Both the position numbers and the translations under genes were made by a program. A stretch of 43,260 bases of DNA from Pleurocapsa minor GSE-CHR-MK 17-07R (GTDB lineage Bacteria > Chloroflexota > Anaerolineae > Aggregatilineales > Phototrophicaceae), in assembly GCA_019359125.1 (NCBI GenBank), contig JAHHHY010000021.1, forward strand, positions 1 through 43,260, given 5' to 3'. Position 1 is the first letter of the stretch, and every line of letters starts with the position of its first letter. The notes under the pieces are model-generated. The model searched no databases. It was not told where the DNA came from and worked only from the letters and a program-made list of their open reading frames with translations. Below, one piece after another: positions 8,501 through 15,591 of this stretch.

Positions 8501-9245
8501 TTCAAACCAGGCGTTCCGCTATGCCCAGGATCAGGAAAACGAAGCGAAGTCGAACCAGGAACCACTGAAGGCCGCGATCGAGACCACCCAGGAAGGCGTG
8601 CAAAACACAACCGAACACGCCACGGAAACCAACGCGGATGCTGAGAAGAACAAGGAAAAAGGCACTGAACAGGAGTCCGCAAATACCGAGATTTCAGGGT
8701 CTCAGGACACCTTCAGCCAGCTTGACCCGTTCATCAGCCTGATTCGTGGCTTCCTGGGCTACATGCATCTGGCCGAGTATCTGCCCGATGGCGTCGCCGG
8801 GGAAGTGTTGGGCGCAGCCGGCAAAGCGCGCAACATCGTCGAAAGCATCGATGAGGCCAAAGCAAAAGTGGCGGACGCCGGCAAAGATGGCCCCGCACAG
8901 AAGGCCAAGATCGAAAGCGATGCCAGCACGCTGGACGATGTGAAGTCGCAGAATGCCGATACTGCGTCCCAGTTCGAAGAAGCCCAGGCCTCTTACGAGC
9001 AGTCGCAGACCGAAAACGAGCAGATGCTGAGCAATGCTCAGGAGTCGAAGGAAAAAGCATCCAGTCAGCGCGAACAGATCAGCGAGCAGAAGAATAGTAC
9101 AGAAAACGAGGCCGTGGAGATGCAGTCCTCAATCGATCAGTGGGCGGCAGAACAGGCCGCGATTCGCGCGCAGGCGCTGCAGAATGCCAGCATTCAGGCG
9201 CAGACACAGGGCTTTGAAGTGACGGCCGTACAGGATATCCCATGA
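5589..9245 (+). CDS. Giant LQRxxGN-motif protein with hydrophobic core and repeat/coiled-coil regions (candidate contractile-injection cargo)
   Basis: A 1218-residue protein from ATG 5589, preceded by AGAGGG; an earlier ATG at 5442 lies inside the kinase gene. There is no signal peptide. Residues 43-56 read LQRLIGNRATQRML and residues 61-64 read VQRK. This N-terminal signature is known from DUF4157 proteins and cargo of extracellular contractile injection systems. Residues 68-313 are Pro/Glu/Asn/Gln-rich and look disordered. Residues 315-505 are Gly/Ala-rich and hydrophobic, with GLAGLFAIGAWVAAVV and VIGGGLAAYALY segments that could form membrane helices. Six 9-residue TPTPASKPD repeats follow (nt 7428-7589), then two copies of a D-I-D-x-M-L-N-N element (nt 7680-7860) and SSTPMPEQGPV repeats. 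The last 280 residues are Gln/Glu/Ala/Lys-rich probable coiled coil. I see no HExxH or other enzymatic motif. The next gene, encoding a TPR protein, overlaps by ATGA. The function is unknown; export by an injection system or a membrane-active role is inference. Confidence 0.75.
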   Translation: MKRKTKHNPGLRAPQTESKMSSTSTPVADESAHASPETGVLGLQRLIGNRATQRMLTRPAVQRKGPPAPATDATSPAQSVPDMGEGEQEQVELETENQNNTPNMSSMPGDDSKQPTQQENSNPSGDPSNEQSNEQNFTPAQPELTSEPQNGQADEKEDTPAQQPEDEVYGPPLPEGGLPTDPQEVLENLPEDELKNASEDLPEMSSEPQDAPADEQNSSQIPAEQNSSEPQDGPINTGNEGEPVNGGENPAPANTNQPPAPAENGNGGEGGAPPANVGGMGGAGGLIDKELAENKRASVNQPQDPQATAQSIARDSWSGERLAFVLQNVGIGGATGFGTGAALGAATGVTTRLAERGALYAAQKWGPKIASNAAKVTPVPAVGAVIGGGLAAYALYNKWKDRENIYKSITSFGQGEDVFEVLANSLDSIGNILDIVSASLNVIAGLAGLFAIGAWVAAVVTGGVLSPLAGAATALAAGIGLATTVLDLINTGIGSLVLVFRSLHALNQDFASPEAAIKAGQDLQKAASGPLASMGAFAGGKATQRGKAKQQAFDDKVSASAVDNTAANTPPASQGPQITANIPASNTPPADANATAPNALPVAVPPPTNTADAPTPASLPDTPTPASLPDMPTPASKPDTPTPASKPDTPTPASKPDTPTPASKPDIPTSQQTGVQNPDGGGIFTGAQNSRKRNEAREDFKQITEQDIDTMLNNSLNPENPNISVPETPVPKGYVGTPKEKPNFTDKEIDAMLNNAFDPTHPDTILVGGDAKGPASTGGTADQNPVSSTPMPEQGPVSSTPMPEQGPVSSTNAPDPAPASNANAPDPATSANPPPQPQSKNGWLTPEQLKSIEKHQTLNEKMGAQNKELAEDIKEGNYLKSLGLGWASKMSSETAGNSPAGFGANTPAGQQAGFDLDKKFDQQAKEEEEKKNQKKSVQIDVQPAYTPPPATPQDVQTLNQEAQVLGLEEQNSNQAFRYAQDQENEAKSNQEPLKAAIETTQEGVQNTTEHATETNADAEKNKEKGTEQESANTEISGSQDTFSQLDPFISLIRGFLGYMHLAEYLPDGVAGEVLGAAGKARNIVESIDEAKAKVADAGKDGPAQKAKIESDASTLDDVKSQNADTASQFEEAQASYEQSQTENEQMLSNAQESKEKASSQREQISEQKNSTENEAVEMQSSIDQWAAEQAAIRAQALQNASIQAQTQGFEVTAVQDIP
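7428..7589 (+). repeat. Six tandem 27-bp coding repeats (TPTPASKPD)
   Basis: Six consecutive 27-bp units each encode PTPAS[LK]PD plus a linker residue (T, M or I), inside the 1218-residue LQRxxGN protein. The first two units carry Leu and the last four carry Lys at the variable position. The four Lys units are near identical at the DNA level, consistent with recent unit duplication. The stretch is a Pro/Thr/Ser linker between the hydrophobic core and the C-terminal half. A shorter 33-bp repeat (SSTPMPEQGPV, two full copies) follows at 7944-8009. Confidence 0.9.
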
Positions 9246-10279
9246 ACGCCAATCCGGAGACGCTGCTGAGAGAAGCACATCGCGAGCTGGAGCATGCGCG
9301 CCGCAGCGGCGACAGCCTGCTGACTGCGCGTGCGCTGGTCAATTACGCCAACGCGCTGGCCCAGGCCGGCCAGTTCATCAACGGGCGCGATGCCCTGGAC
9401 GCCGCCGCACGGCTGTATCACGAAGCCGGCCAGCCGCAGGACGAGGCGCTGGCATCGTATTTTGCCGCGTCGATGAGCCGCTTTGCCGGTGACCTGCCCG
9501 GCGCCAGTGAACGTGCGCATTACGTGCTCACGCTGACCGACGACACGTCTGCCGCGCGCGTGGGCGCTTTCCTCGAAATCGGGGATGTCGCGCTGGACAA
9601 CGAGGACTACCAGACCACTATCGAGGCGCTGCTGGAAGGCCAGCGGCTGGCCAAAGCCTTTGAGTTTCCCGCGGCGCAGCAGGCCGCTATCGCGGGCAAG
9701 CTGGCCCAGGCGTATGGCAAGCTGGAACAGTTTGACGATGCGCTGGGGCAGCTGAAACAGTCGGCGGCGCTGCTGCAGGCCGCAGGCGAGCCCCTGGGCG
9801 CTGCCCACGCGCTGGTCGACCGGGCAAATCTGCTGGAGGCGCTCGACCGCACGCCGGAAGCGACCTGGGTGCTGGGCGAGGCCGAGGCACTGGCCCAAAC
9901 GGTGAACGGCGCGGGCGTCTTGTGCCAGGCCGAGATGCTGCGCGCGGCCCAGTCGCTGAAACAACGCGATATGCGCGCTGCGCTGGCCCATGCCCGGCAG
10001 GGCGAGGCCTTCGCGGTGCAGGCGGGCGACGCCATCAATTTCACCGGCGCAGCCATCCTGATTTCGGAGCTGCATGATCGCCTGGACGAGCGCGTGCAGG
10101 CCTATGGCTCGCTGGCGTCCGGCTGGGTGACGCTGGAATCTTTCCTGGGAGCCGAAGTCGCTAAAGCCACCTTCGAGCCGCGCCTGATCGCCCTGCGCAG
10201 CAAATGGGGCGAGCCGGAATTCATGCGCGCACGCCAGGCCTACGAGGCCGAACGCCGACGCGCGCGCGGCCTGTCCTGA
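9242..10279 (+). CDS. TPR-repeat protein translationally coupled to the LQRxxGN protein
   Basis: A soluble, Ala/Leu/Glu-rich 345-residue protein, all-helical in appearance. Successive 34-40-residue helical hairpins carry TPR-like spacing of small and aromatic residues, for example ALVNYANALAQAGQF, AAIAGKLAQAYGKLEQFDDAL and HALVDRANLLEALDRTPEA. It has no signal peptide or membrane segment. Its ATG overlaps the TGA of the giant upstream gene (ATGA at 9242-9245), the usual arrangement for coupled, stoichiometric partners. A role as chaperone or adaptor for that protein is a reasonable inference. TPR folds bind peptides and give no enzymatic hint. The GNAT gene begins 11 bp after its stop. Confidence 0.8.
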   Translation: MNANPETLLREAHRELEHARRSGDSLLTARALVNYANALAQAGQFINGRDALDAAARLYHEAGQPQDEALASYFAASMSRFAGDLPGASERAHYVLTLTDDTSAARVGAFLEIGDVALDNEDYQTTIEALLEGQRLAKAFEFPAAQQAAIAGKLAQAYGKLEQFDDALGQLKQSAALLQAAGEPLGAAHALVDRANLLEALDRTPEATWVLGEAEALAQTVNGAGVLCQAEMLRAAQSLKQRDMRAALAHARQGEAFAVQAGDAINFTGAAILISELHDRLDERVQAYGSLASGWVTLESFLGAEVAKATFEPRLIALRSKWGEPEFMRARQAYEAERRRARGLS

Positions 10280-10290
10280 GCATATCCGGC

Positions 10291-10710
10291 ATGAGTATTC
10301 ACTATACAGACAGCGTCGATGGCCTGACGCCTGAACAGCTCGCGCCCGGCTTCTTCACCGGCTGGCCCAATCCGCCTTCCCCCGTGACGCATCTGGCTAT
10401 CCTGCGGGGCAGCCAGCATGTGTGGCTGGCCCGCGACGACGACAGCGGGCTGATCGTTGGCTTCATCACCGCGCTGTCTGATGGCGTGCTGTGCGCGTTC
10501 ATCCCGCTGCTGGAAGTCGTGCCTGCGTATCAGCAGCACGGCATCGGTGGGGCGCTGGTGGCGCGCATGTTCGACACGCTGGCCGCGCTCTACAGCATCG
10601 ACCTGCTGTGCGATCCGAACCTGCAAGCCTTCTACGAGCGTTTCGGGATGCGGCCTTACACGGCCATGCTGAAACGCAATTACGCCGCGCAAAGTGGCCG
10701 CGCGCCATAA
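10291..10710 (+). CDS. GNAT-family N-acetyltransferase
   Basis: A compact 139-residue acetyltransferase. The core is the acetyl-CoA-binding strand-helix segment LLEVVPAYQQHGIGGALVARM, where QQHGIG corresponds to the Q/R-x-x-G-x-G/A motif A of the family. It ends in the usual AFYERFGMRPYTAML motif B. ATG 10291 was chosen because the fold begins there; an upstream in-frame start would lie in the TPR gene. The gene is 11 bp downstream of the TPR gene, so it probably belongs to the same transcript. Family members acetylate amines on small molecules or protein N-termini; the substrate here is unknown. Whether it modifies the LQRxxGN protein or merely shares the transcript cannot be told. Confidence 0.85.
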   Translation: MSIHYTDSVDGLTPEQLAPGFFTGWPNPPSPVTHLAILRGSQHVWLARDDDSGLIVGFITALSDGVLCAFIPLLEVVPAYQQHGIGGALVARMFDTLAALYSIDLLCDPNLQAFYERFGMRPYTAMLKRNYAAQSGRAP

Positions 10711-10914
10711 AATTCTCGACAAACGCAACTAAAAGTGACACAATAACCATCAAAAGTTACGCACGACCACCACGCAGGCTGAACTTTCTCTCAAACTAGA
10801 TCCCTTTCGAAATGTGTAGATGATTTGATGCTGGACATCCGCCCAGATGGCGGATCCGCAGCACCGCTGGCCAGAAGGTCGGCTGCTGTATGCCTGACAT
10901 GTGAAAGGGTCATC
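10711..10914. other. Intergenic stretch between the GNAT gene and the dehydrogenase
   Basis: About 200 bases without a gene. The first half is AT-richer and contains TGACACAATAACC and CAAAAGTTACGC. I found no convincing promoter hexamer pair and no terminator hairpin. The GAAAGGG ribosome binding site of the next gene lies at about 10903-10909. Confidence 0.4.
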
Positions 10915-11922
10915 ATGGTTCGCTTATGCGTGATAGAAGGCGATGGCATCGGCCATGAGGTCGTGCCGGCAGCCGTGCAGGTCCTGCGCGCGCTGCTGCC
11001 CGATATAGAAATCGAGACGGCCGAAGCAGGCATGGACACATTCATACGCACAGGCAGCGCCCTGCCCGAAAGCACGCTGGAGACAGCGCGTGCGTGCGGC
11101 GCGGTGCTGTTCGGCGCGGCCCAGTCGCCGTCGTATCCGGTGGAAGGCTATTTCGTGCCGGGGGTGCGCCTGCGCCAGGAGCTGCGCTGCTATGCCAACC
11201 TGCGCCCGGCGCGCTGGCTGCCGGTGCCCACTGCCAAGCCGGATGTCGATCTGCTGGTCGTGCGCGAAAACACCGAGGACCTGTATCTGCAACTGGAACA
11301 TACCCGCGACAGCGGTGAAACTGGCGTGAGCGAGAAAATCATCACGCGCGCGGCCACCGAACGCGTGGCCCGCCGCACATTTGAGATGGCGATGTCGCAC
11401 GGGCGCGAAAAAGTGACCATCGTGCACAAGGCCAGCGTGCTGCCGCAGACCGACGGCCTGTTCCGCAAGGTGGCCTTTGAAGTCGCCAAGCAGTATCCGG
11501 AAATCGAGACCGACGACCTGCTGGTGGACACAGCCGCCTACTGGATGGTGAAAGACCCGCTGCGCTTCGATGTGCTGCTGACGCCCAACCTGTATGGCGA
11601 CATTCTCTCGGATATGGCGGCCGCGTGGGGCGGCGGCCTGGGGCTGGCGCCGTCGCTGAATATCGGTGACGGGGTGGCGATGGCCGAGCCGGTGCACGGC
11701 TGCGCGCCCGATATCGCCGGGCGCAATGTCGCCAACCCGACCGCGTGCATCATGAGCGTGGCGCTGCTGCTGCGCCTGCACTGGAATATGCCAGAGCTGG
11801 CCGATCGCGTGGAAAACGCGGTGCGCTCGGTGCTGCACGACGGCCTGCATACGGCCGATATCAACCATTCAGCAGCGCTGTCCACCACCGACTTCACCAA
11901 CGAAATCATCGCCCGCCTGTAA
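10915..11922 (+). CDS. NAD(P)-dependent isocitrate/homoisocitrate dehydrogenase family enzyme
   Basis: A 335-residue beta-decarboxylating dehydrogenase from ATG 10915, with GAAAGGG upstream. It opens with VIEGDGIGHEVVPAAV. The substrate loop carries the Arg-rich GVRLRQELRCYANLRPAR and the sequence RENTEDLYLQLEHT. The metal-binding region includes DILSDMAAAWGGGLGLAPS, and the NAD-binding loop is EPVHGCAPDIAGRNVANPTA. The RENTEDLY loop fits isocitrate or homoisocitrate dehydrogenase rather than 3-isopropylmalate dehydrogenase, which usually has a different loop there. The cofactor loop favours NAD. It would catalyse oxidative decarboxylation of a 2-hydroxy-3-carboxy acid in the TCA cycle or in lysine/2-oxoadipate synthesis. 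No lys or leu genes lie nearby to decide. It faces the next gene across a shared terminator. Confidence 0.85.
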   Translation: MVRLCVIEGDGIGHEVVPAAVQVLRALLPDIEIETAEAGMDTFIRTGSALPESTLETARACGAVLFGAAQSPSYPVEGYFVPGVRLRQELRCYANLRPARWLPVPTAKPDVDLLVVRENTEDLYLQLEHTRDSGETGVSEKIITRAATERVARRTFEMAMSHGREKVTIVHKASVLPQTDGLFRKVAFEVAKQYPEIETDDLLVDTAAYWMVKDPLRFDVLLTPNLYGDILSDMAAAWGGGLGLAPSLNIGDGVAMAEPVHGCAPDIAGRNVANPTACIMSVALLLRLHWNMPELADRVENAVRSVLHDGLHTADINHSAALSTTDFTNEIIARL

Positions 11923-11947
11923 TCAGTCGCACGGCCGGACAGAATAA

Positions 11948-11982
11948 AAAACGGGTGCATCCACGCTGGACGCACCCGTTTT
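11948..11982. terminator. Bidirectional intrinsic terminator between convergent genes
   Basis: The perfect 11-bp arms AAAACGGGTGC (11948-11958) and GCACCCGTTTT (11972-11982) flank a loop that contains a further TCCA/TGGA pairing. The A-run on the left and T-run on the right let it terminate both the plus-strand dehydrogenase gene (stop at 11922) and the minus-strand exported-protein gene (stop at 12009). Confidence 0.85.
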
Positions 11983-12008
11983 CTATTGGCTGTGAAGCGT
12001 TGTCAGAA

Positions 12009-12995
12009 TTACTGACCCATCGCGCCCATGCCACCCATGAGCATGCCCATGGCGGCAGACAGCGGCTGGAATTCAGCCGGGGCTTCGATGGTCGCACCAG
12101 CGGCGTCGGCCAGGCGGATATCGAACGTCAGGCCAACGGTAGCGAGCTGCTGGTCACCCTGGTTGGCGTTGAAGAACACGTTCAGCTGGGTGCGGGCCAG
12201 CGCGCCAGTCGACGCATCCACCCACTGCTCGACCATGACGTTAGAACCGGCGAACATGCCGGCCAGCATCGGGCCCATCTGTTCGATCTGTTCGGGGGTC
12301 ATGGTGGAGGCATCCATGCCGGTGGTGCCGCTCACGGCCTGCACCAGCAGCGGGGTCAGCGCGGGCGAGGAAATCAGGCCGCCCAGGTCCAGCACGGTGG
12401 TGAAGTAAGCGAAGCCAGCGTCATCAGCGTTGCGGACAATGCTGACATAGGCATTCGGGTCCAGCGTGCTGATGCCCATGAAAGCTTCCATCATGCCGGG
12501 CTGCGCCATCAGCTCACCCATCGCCTCATTCATGGCGTCGGGGTCATTCATCAGCGCGTTCGGGTCAACCGGCAGCATGCTGCCAGCCAGACCGCTGGCC
12601 ATCTCGGTGATTTCTTCCTGGGTGCCACCAATCCACTGGGTGCCATCGAGGCTGAAATACAGGCCGCCGTCGGTGACGCGAACATTCAGGGCGGCGGGCA
12701 GATCACCGGTGTCGGTGGTCAGAGTGCCGCTGACATCCATGCTGAAGCCGTCGCTCAGCACCAGGCCGGAGCCGGTCAGGTCCCAGGCAACCGGAGGAGC
12801 GCCAGGGGATTCCAGCGACAGCATAGAGGCGAATTCGTACGAGAAGCTTTCCGGGGCGCTTCCCTGGGCAGCGGTGAACAGTGCCCAGTCGGCTTCGCTC
12901 AGGCCGAAGGTATTTTCCTGGGCCGCAGCGGGCAGCGCCAGAACGAGGGCCGCAGCCGCCATACCACCCAGCAAAAATTTACGCAGTGACTTCAT
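12009..12995 (-). CDS. Exported protein of unknown function, LolA/LppX-like in style, Met-rich tail
   Basis: A 328-residue protein from ATG 12995 with GGAG six bases upstream. It has a clear Sec signal peptide: MKSLRKFLLGG, a hydrophobic Ala/Leu core, then cleavage near ALPAAAQEN. The mature part has alternating beta-type stretches (SLDGTQWIGG, NVMVEQWVDASTGALARTQL, VGLTFDIRLADA) of the kind seen in LolA/LppX/LprG-like lipid-binding proteins. No lipobox Cys is present. Met is unusually frequent, including the last 15 residues (MGMLMGGMGAMG). A well-formed promoter lies just upstream. Extracellular or cell-envelope lipid binding is a guess from fold style, and no catalytic motif is visible. 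Confidence 0.75.
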   Translation of the reverse strand: MKSLRKFLLGGMAAAALVLALPAAAQENTFGLSEADWALFTAAQGSAPESFSYEFASMLSLESPGAPPVAWDLTGSGLVLSDGFSMDVSGTLTTDTGDLPAALNVRVTDGGLYFSLDGTQWIGGTQEEITEMASGLAGSMLPVDPNALMNDPDAMNEAMGELMAQPGMMEAFMGISTLDPNAYVSIVRNADDAGFAYFTTVLDLGGLISSPALTPLLVQAVSGTTGMDASTMTPEQIEQMGPMLAGMFAGSNVMVEQWVDASTGALARTQLNVFFNANQGDQQLATVGLTFDIRLADAAGATIEAPAEFQPLSAAMGMLMGGMGAMGQ

Positions 12996-13030
12996 GGTGA
13001 TCTCCATTCATATACAACTTAACACTATCC

Positions 13031-13060
13031 AGTGTAAAGGTCATGCAGCCGATTTGTCAA
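13031..13060 (-). promoter_or_regulatory. Sigma-70-type promoter for the exported Met-rich protein
   Basis: Reading the minus strand, TTGACA (complement of 13055-13060) is followed after 18 bp by TACACT (complement of 13031-13036). Transcription would begin near 13025, giving a leader of about 30 bases before the ATG at 12995. The match to the consensus is good for the -35 and fair for the -10. Confidence 0.65.
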
Positions 13061-13133
13061 AGGAGGAACCTGTTAAAATGGCGTAAATTCCCCCCACGTT
13101 CTGGGACTATATACGTCCCGGCCCCTGCAAAAG

Positions 13134-14027
13134 TTACAACGTCGGGTTTTGCGCCTGCTTGCGCACCTCATCCACGCGCTGCCGTACGCCATTGCCATAG
13201 CCCGCTTCGCTGCTCAGCAGCTGCTCCAGGCGGAACATATCGGTGCGCGAGGTCATGTCCAGGCTCATCGGCGTGACAGACACAAGCCCTTCGTGCAGCA
13301 CGGTGTAGACGTCGCTGTTGGGCTCGGCCTGGCTGGCATCGGCATCAAAGTGATAGCCCATGCGGCCAACATCATTCAGCGCGACGCGCTCCGGGCGCGT
13401 GGGCCAGTACACGCGATGGCGCGAGATGCGCGTGATCTTCCACGCGGTATCCGGAGTGGCGCGCATCGGCACGTCCAGCTTCAGCACATCGACATCGTCG
13501 GGAAAGCGGTTGTTCATCATCCACAGGCCGAAACGGCGCGTGAAGCCGGCAGCGACCGAAAAGTCGACGTCGCTGCTGTAGGTCAGGTGCAGGTCCTTGG
13601 CGGTTTGCAGGCTCACCGCCAGCGACGGCACATTCAGACTGGCGCCTTCCAGCGCGGCACCCACGGTGCCCGAAATCGTCACGCCATTGCCGCAGTTTTC
13701 GCCGTAGTTGATGCCCGACACGATCAGGCTGGGCAACCGGTCCGCCAGCTCGATCACGCCGTGCTGCACCGACTGGGCGGGCGTGCCGTCCACGCTGTAG
13801 ACCTTGATGGCCGACCCACCAATGTCGCGGGTTTCTTCATACAGGCGGCCTTCGCTGGTCACGGGCAGGCTGCGGCCGGTGCCGCTTTGCTGTTCGCGCG
13901 GGGCCACCACCAGCACATCGGCGATATCGGCAAAGGCATTCACCGCGGCCCACAGGCCGGGCGACGCGATGCCGTCGTCATTTGTGAAAAGCACCAGCGG
14001 CCGCGCTGATGATCCGTTATCTGCCAT
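13134..14027 (-). CDS. surE: 5'/3'-nucleotidase SurE
   Basis: A 297-residue SurE. The N-terminus LVLFTNDDGIASPGL supplies the metal-binding Asp pair. It continues with VVAPREQQSGTGRS, VDGTPAQSVQHGV, LIVSGINYGENCG (metal-binding Ser/Asn) and SGTVGAALEGA. SurE dephosphorylates nucleoside 5'- and 3'-monophosphates and short polyphosphates in the cytoplasm, with a divalent metal. Family members are about 250 residues, so this one is slightly long at the C-terminus. AAGGATG precedes the ATG at 14027. It stands alone between exported-protein genes on the same strand, about 125 bp before the next gene's promoter region. Identification is firm. Confidence 0.92.
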   Translation of the reverse strand: MADNGSSARPLVLFTNDDGIASPGLWAAVNAFADIADVLVVAPREQQSGTGRSLPVTSEGRLYEETRDIGGSAIKVYSVDGTPAQSVQHGVIELADRLPSLIVSGINYGENCGNGVTISGTVGAALEGASLNVPSLAVSLQTAKDLHLTYSSDVDFSVAAGFTRRFGLWMMNNRFPDDVDVLKLDVPMRATPDTAWKITRISRHRVYWPTRPERVALNDVGRMGYHFDADASQAEPNSDVYTVLHEGLVSVTPMSLDMTSRTDMFRLEQLLSSEAGYGNGVRQRVDEVRKQAQNPTL

Positions 14028-14164
14028 AGCTGAGCATCCTTTTTCGCTCTCGGTTTATTCTCTCTGTTCATAATCATACGTGAAAATGTTAAGAAACGAG
14101 AACGGTCAGATTAACCGGCTGCGCGAATTTCAACAATTCGGGGTGTATGGAGGATACAGTCGGC

Positions 14165-15430
14165 CTACGGGCATGCGCCTCTGGCCAGCGTGTACGTGAC
14201 GACGCGCTCGTTATCGGCGTCCTCGGTTTCAGGCACCAGATTATCCGGGTCGAGCGTGATGGTGAGGGTGTGCGCCTCGCCCGTGAACGCCGTCACCGTG
14301 ACAGGCACTTCGAGGCGTATCTGCTGATTGATGGCCAGCGCGGGCACTTCCCCGGAAACCGTCTGCACGGCGGTGCCGTCGGAGGCGCGGCTGTCACTGA
14401 TGCGCACGGTCGTCGCCTGGGTGGAGGCCTGCGCACCAAAATTGGCCACATCGACCGCCACCACAAAGGTCTGGTTACACACCGGGGCAGATGGCAGCAG
14501 CGTGACCGTGCCGGCGATCAGGTTGATCGAGGTCTGCGGCGTATTGGTGGCCAGCGGGATCATGGTCGGCAGCGCCGAGGTGGCGGTGGGCGGCGGCGGG
14601 CCGGACTCGACCGGCAGGCCGGTTGGGTCGGCGGACAGGATAATCAGCGCGGCGGATACCCAGCCAAAGCCACTGCCATAACGCACCCGGAACCAGGTAC
14701 GCGAGGCATTGACGGCCAGCACTTCGGTCACCTGCCCGCTGGCAAACGCGCCAATCGGCGGGGCATATTCCAGGCCGGGGCCAGAACGCACATTAGCCGG
14801 CTGGCTGAACGTCGCCGTCAGCGGCGCGGGCGTGCTGGCGGTCGTGGGAGCAGCGCCCTGCGTGGCGCGGGTCGTCGGCGTGGACGCCGGACTTGTGGTC
14901 CCAGGTACAGCAGCGGTCGCTTCGGGGGCTTCTTCGGTCGCTTCAGGGGACAGCAGCACAGCCGTCACTTCCGCCGTGGCCGCTTCGGACAGGCCATCGG
15001 GCGAGGTCGTCACGTAGACGACGACGCTGGCGGGCTGGCTGCTGGTGCCATCGGCGCGGAAGGCCGCCGCAGACAGCGTGTGCATGCCCTCACCCAGCGC
15101 CACCCATTGGGCCGAGACGGCGGCCTGCCACGCACCTTCTGGATTCGGATTGGCGATTTCCACCAGCGGCTGTTCATCCACGGAGAAGGCGACACGGCTG
15201 ATATCCGCGCTAGCATTCATCACGGTGACCTGCAAGACCAGCGTGACGCCCTCCAGCACCACAGCATCCGGCGCAGGCGCGGTGAACTGCACAACCGGCG
15301 CGCCGCCAACTGTCGGCGTGGGCATGCCCGTCAGGGTGAGCGAACAGCCCGTCAGCAGGCAGAAGGATGCCACGGCCAGGGTCAGGGCGAGTCGGTAAGC
15401 AAATCGGGTGACAGAAACCAGTGGCATCAC
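14165..15430 (-). CDS. Lipoprotein with Ig-like, SH3b and CARDB-like domains
   Basis: A 421-residue lipoprotein. The signal peptide ends in the lipobox LLTGC, so Cys at about residue 29 would be lipidated. An Ig-like region follows (VVQFTAPAPDAVVLEGVTL to about residue 145), then an Ala/Pro/Thr linker. The bacterial SH3 domain has NVRSGPGLEYAPPIGAFASG and FRVRYGSGFGWVSAALI. A second Pro/Thr linker leads to a C-terminal CARDB/APHP-like beta-sandwich (FVVAVDVANFGAQ and LDPDNLVPETEDADNERVV). SH3b domains usually bind peptidoglycan or other cell-wall material, so the protein is probably an envelope-anchored adhesion or scaffold factor. No enzyme domain is seen. ATG 15430 is followed by a second ATG at 15427, and the start could be either. 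Confidence 0.82.
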   Translation of the reverse strand: MMPLVSVTRFAYRLALTLAVASFCLLTGCSLTLTGMPTPTVGGAPVVQFTAPAPDAVVLEGVTLVLQVTVMNASADISRVAFSVDEQPLVEIANPNPEGAWQAAVSAQWVALGEGMHTLSAAAFRADGTSSQPASVVVYVTTSPDGLSEAATAEVTAVLLSPEATEEAPEATAAVPGTTSPASTPTTRATQGAAPTTASTPAPLTATFSQPANVRSGPGLEYAPPIGAFASGQVTEVLAVNASRTWFRVRYGSGFGWVSAALIILSADPTGLPVESGPPPPTATSALPTMIPLATNTPQTSINLIAGTVTLLPSAPVCNQTFVVAVDVANFGAQASTQATTVRISDSRASDGTAVQTVSGEVPALAINQQIRLEVPVTVTAFTGEAHTLTITLDPDNLVPETEDADNERVVTYTLARGACP

Positions 15431-15522
15431 AGGCAGTCTTTACAGGAAACGGCGCAGCATGAGTGAAATTCTACTCAATTTTGCGCCAATTGCGCGAATA
15501 CCGGCCGCTGACTGCCCTATGA

Positions 15523-15557
15523 AAACAGGGCGACCCCGTGTGGGAACCGCCCTGTTT
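15523..15557 (-). terminator. Intrinsic terminator of the SPFH gene
   Basis: The perfect 10-bp arms AAACAGGGCG (15523-15532) and CGCCCTGTTT (15548-15557) are separated by 15 bases, 35 bp after the SPFH gene stop. On the minus strand the second arm runs into TTTTC. It separates that gene from the lipoprotein gene downstream. Confidence 0.7.
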
Positions 15558-15591
15558 GCTCATGCGTTACGCTTGCTGACGCTGGCCGGAA

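Noticed and set aside
5589-9245. DUF4157 metallopeptidase domain in the giant protein
   Set aside because: No HExxH motif is present after the LQRxxGN signature.
13103-13119. GGGAC-GTCCC hairpin after surE as a terminator
   Set aside because: The stem is only 5 bp with no T-run on either strand.
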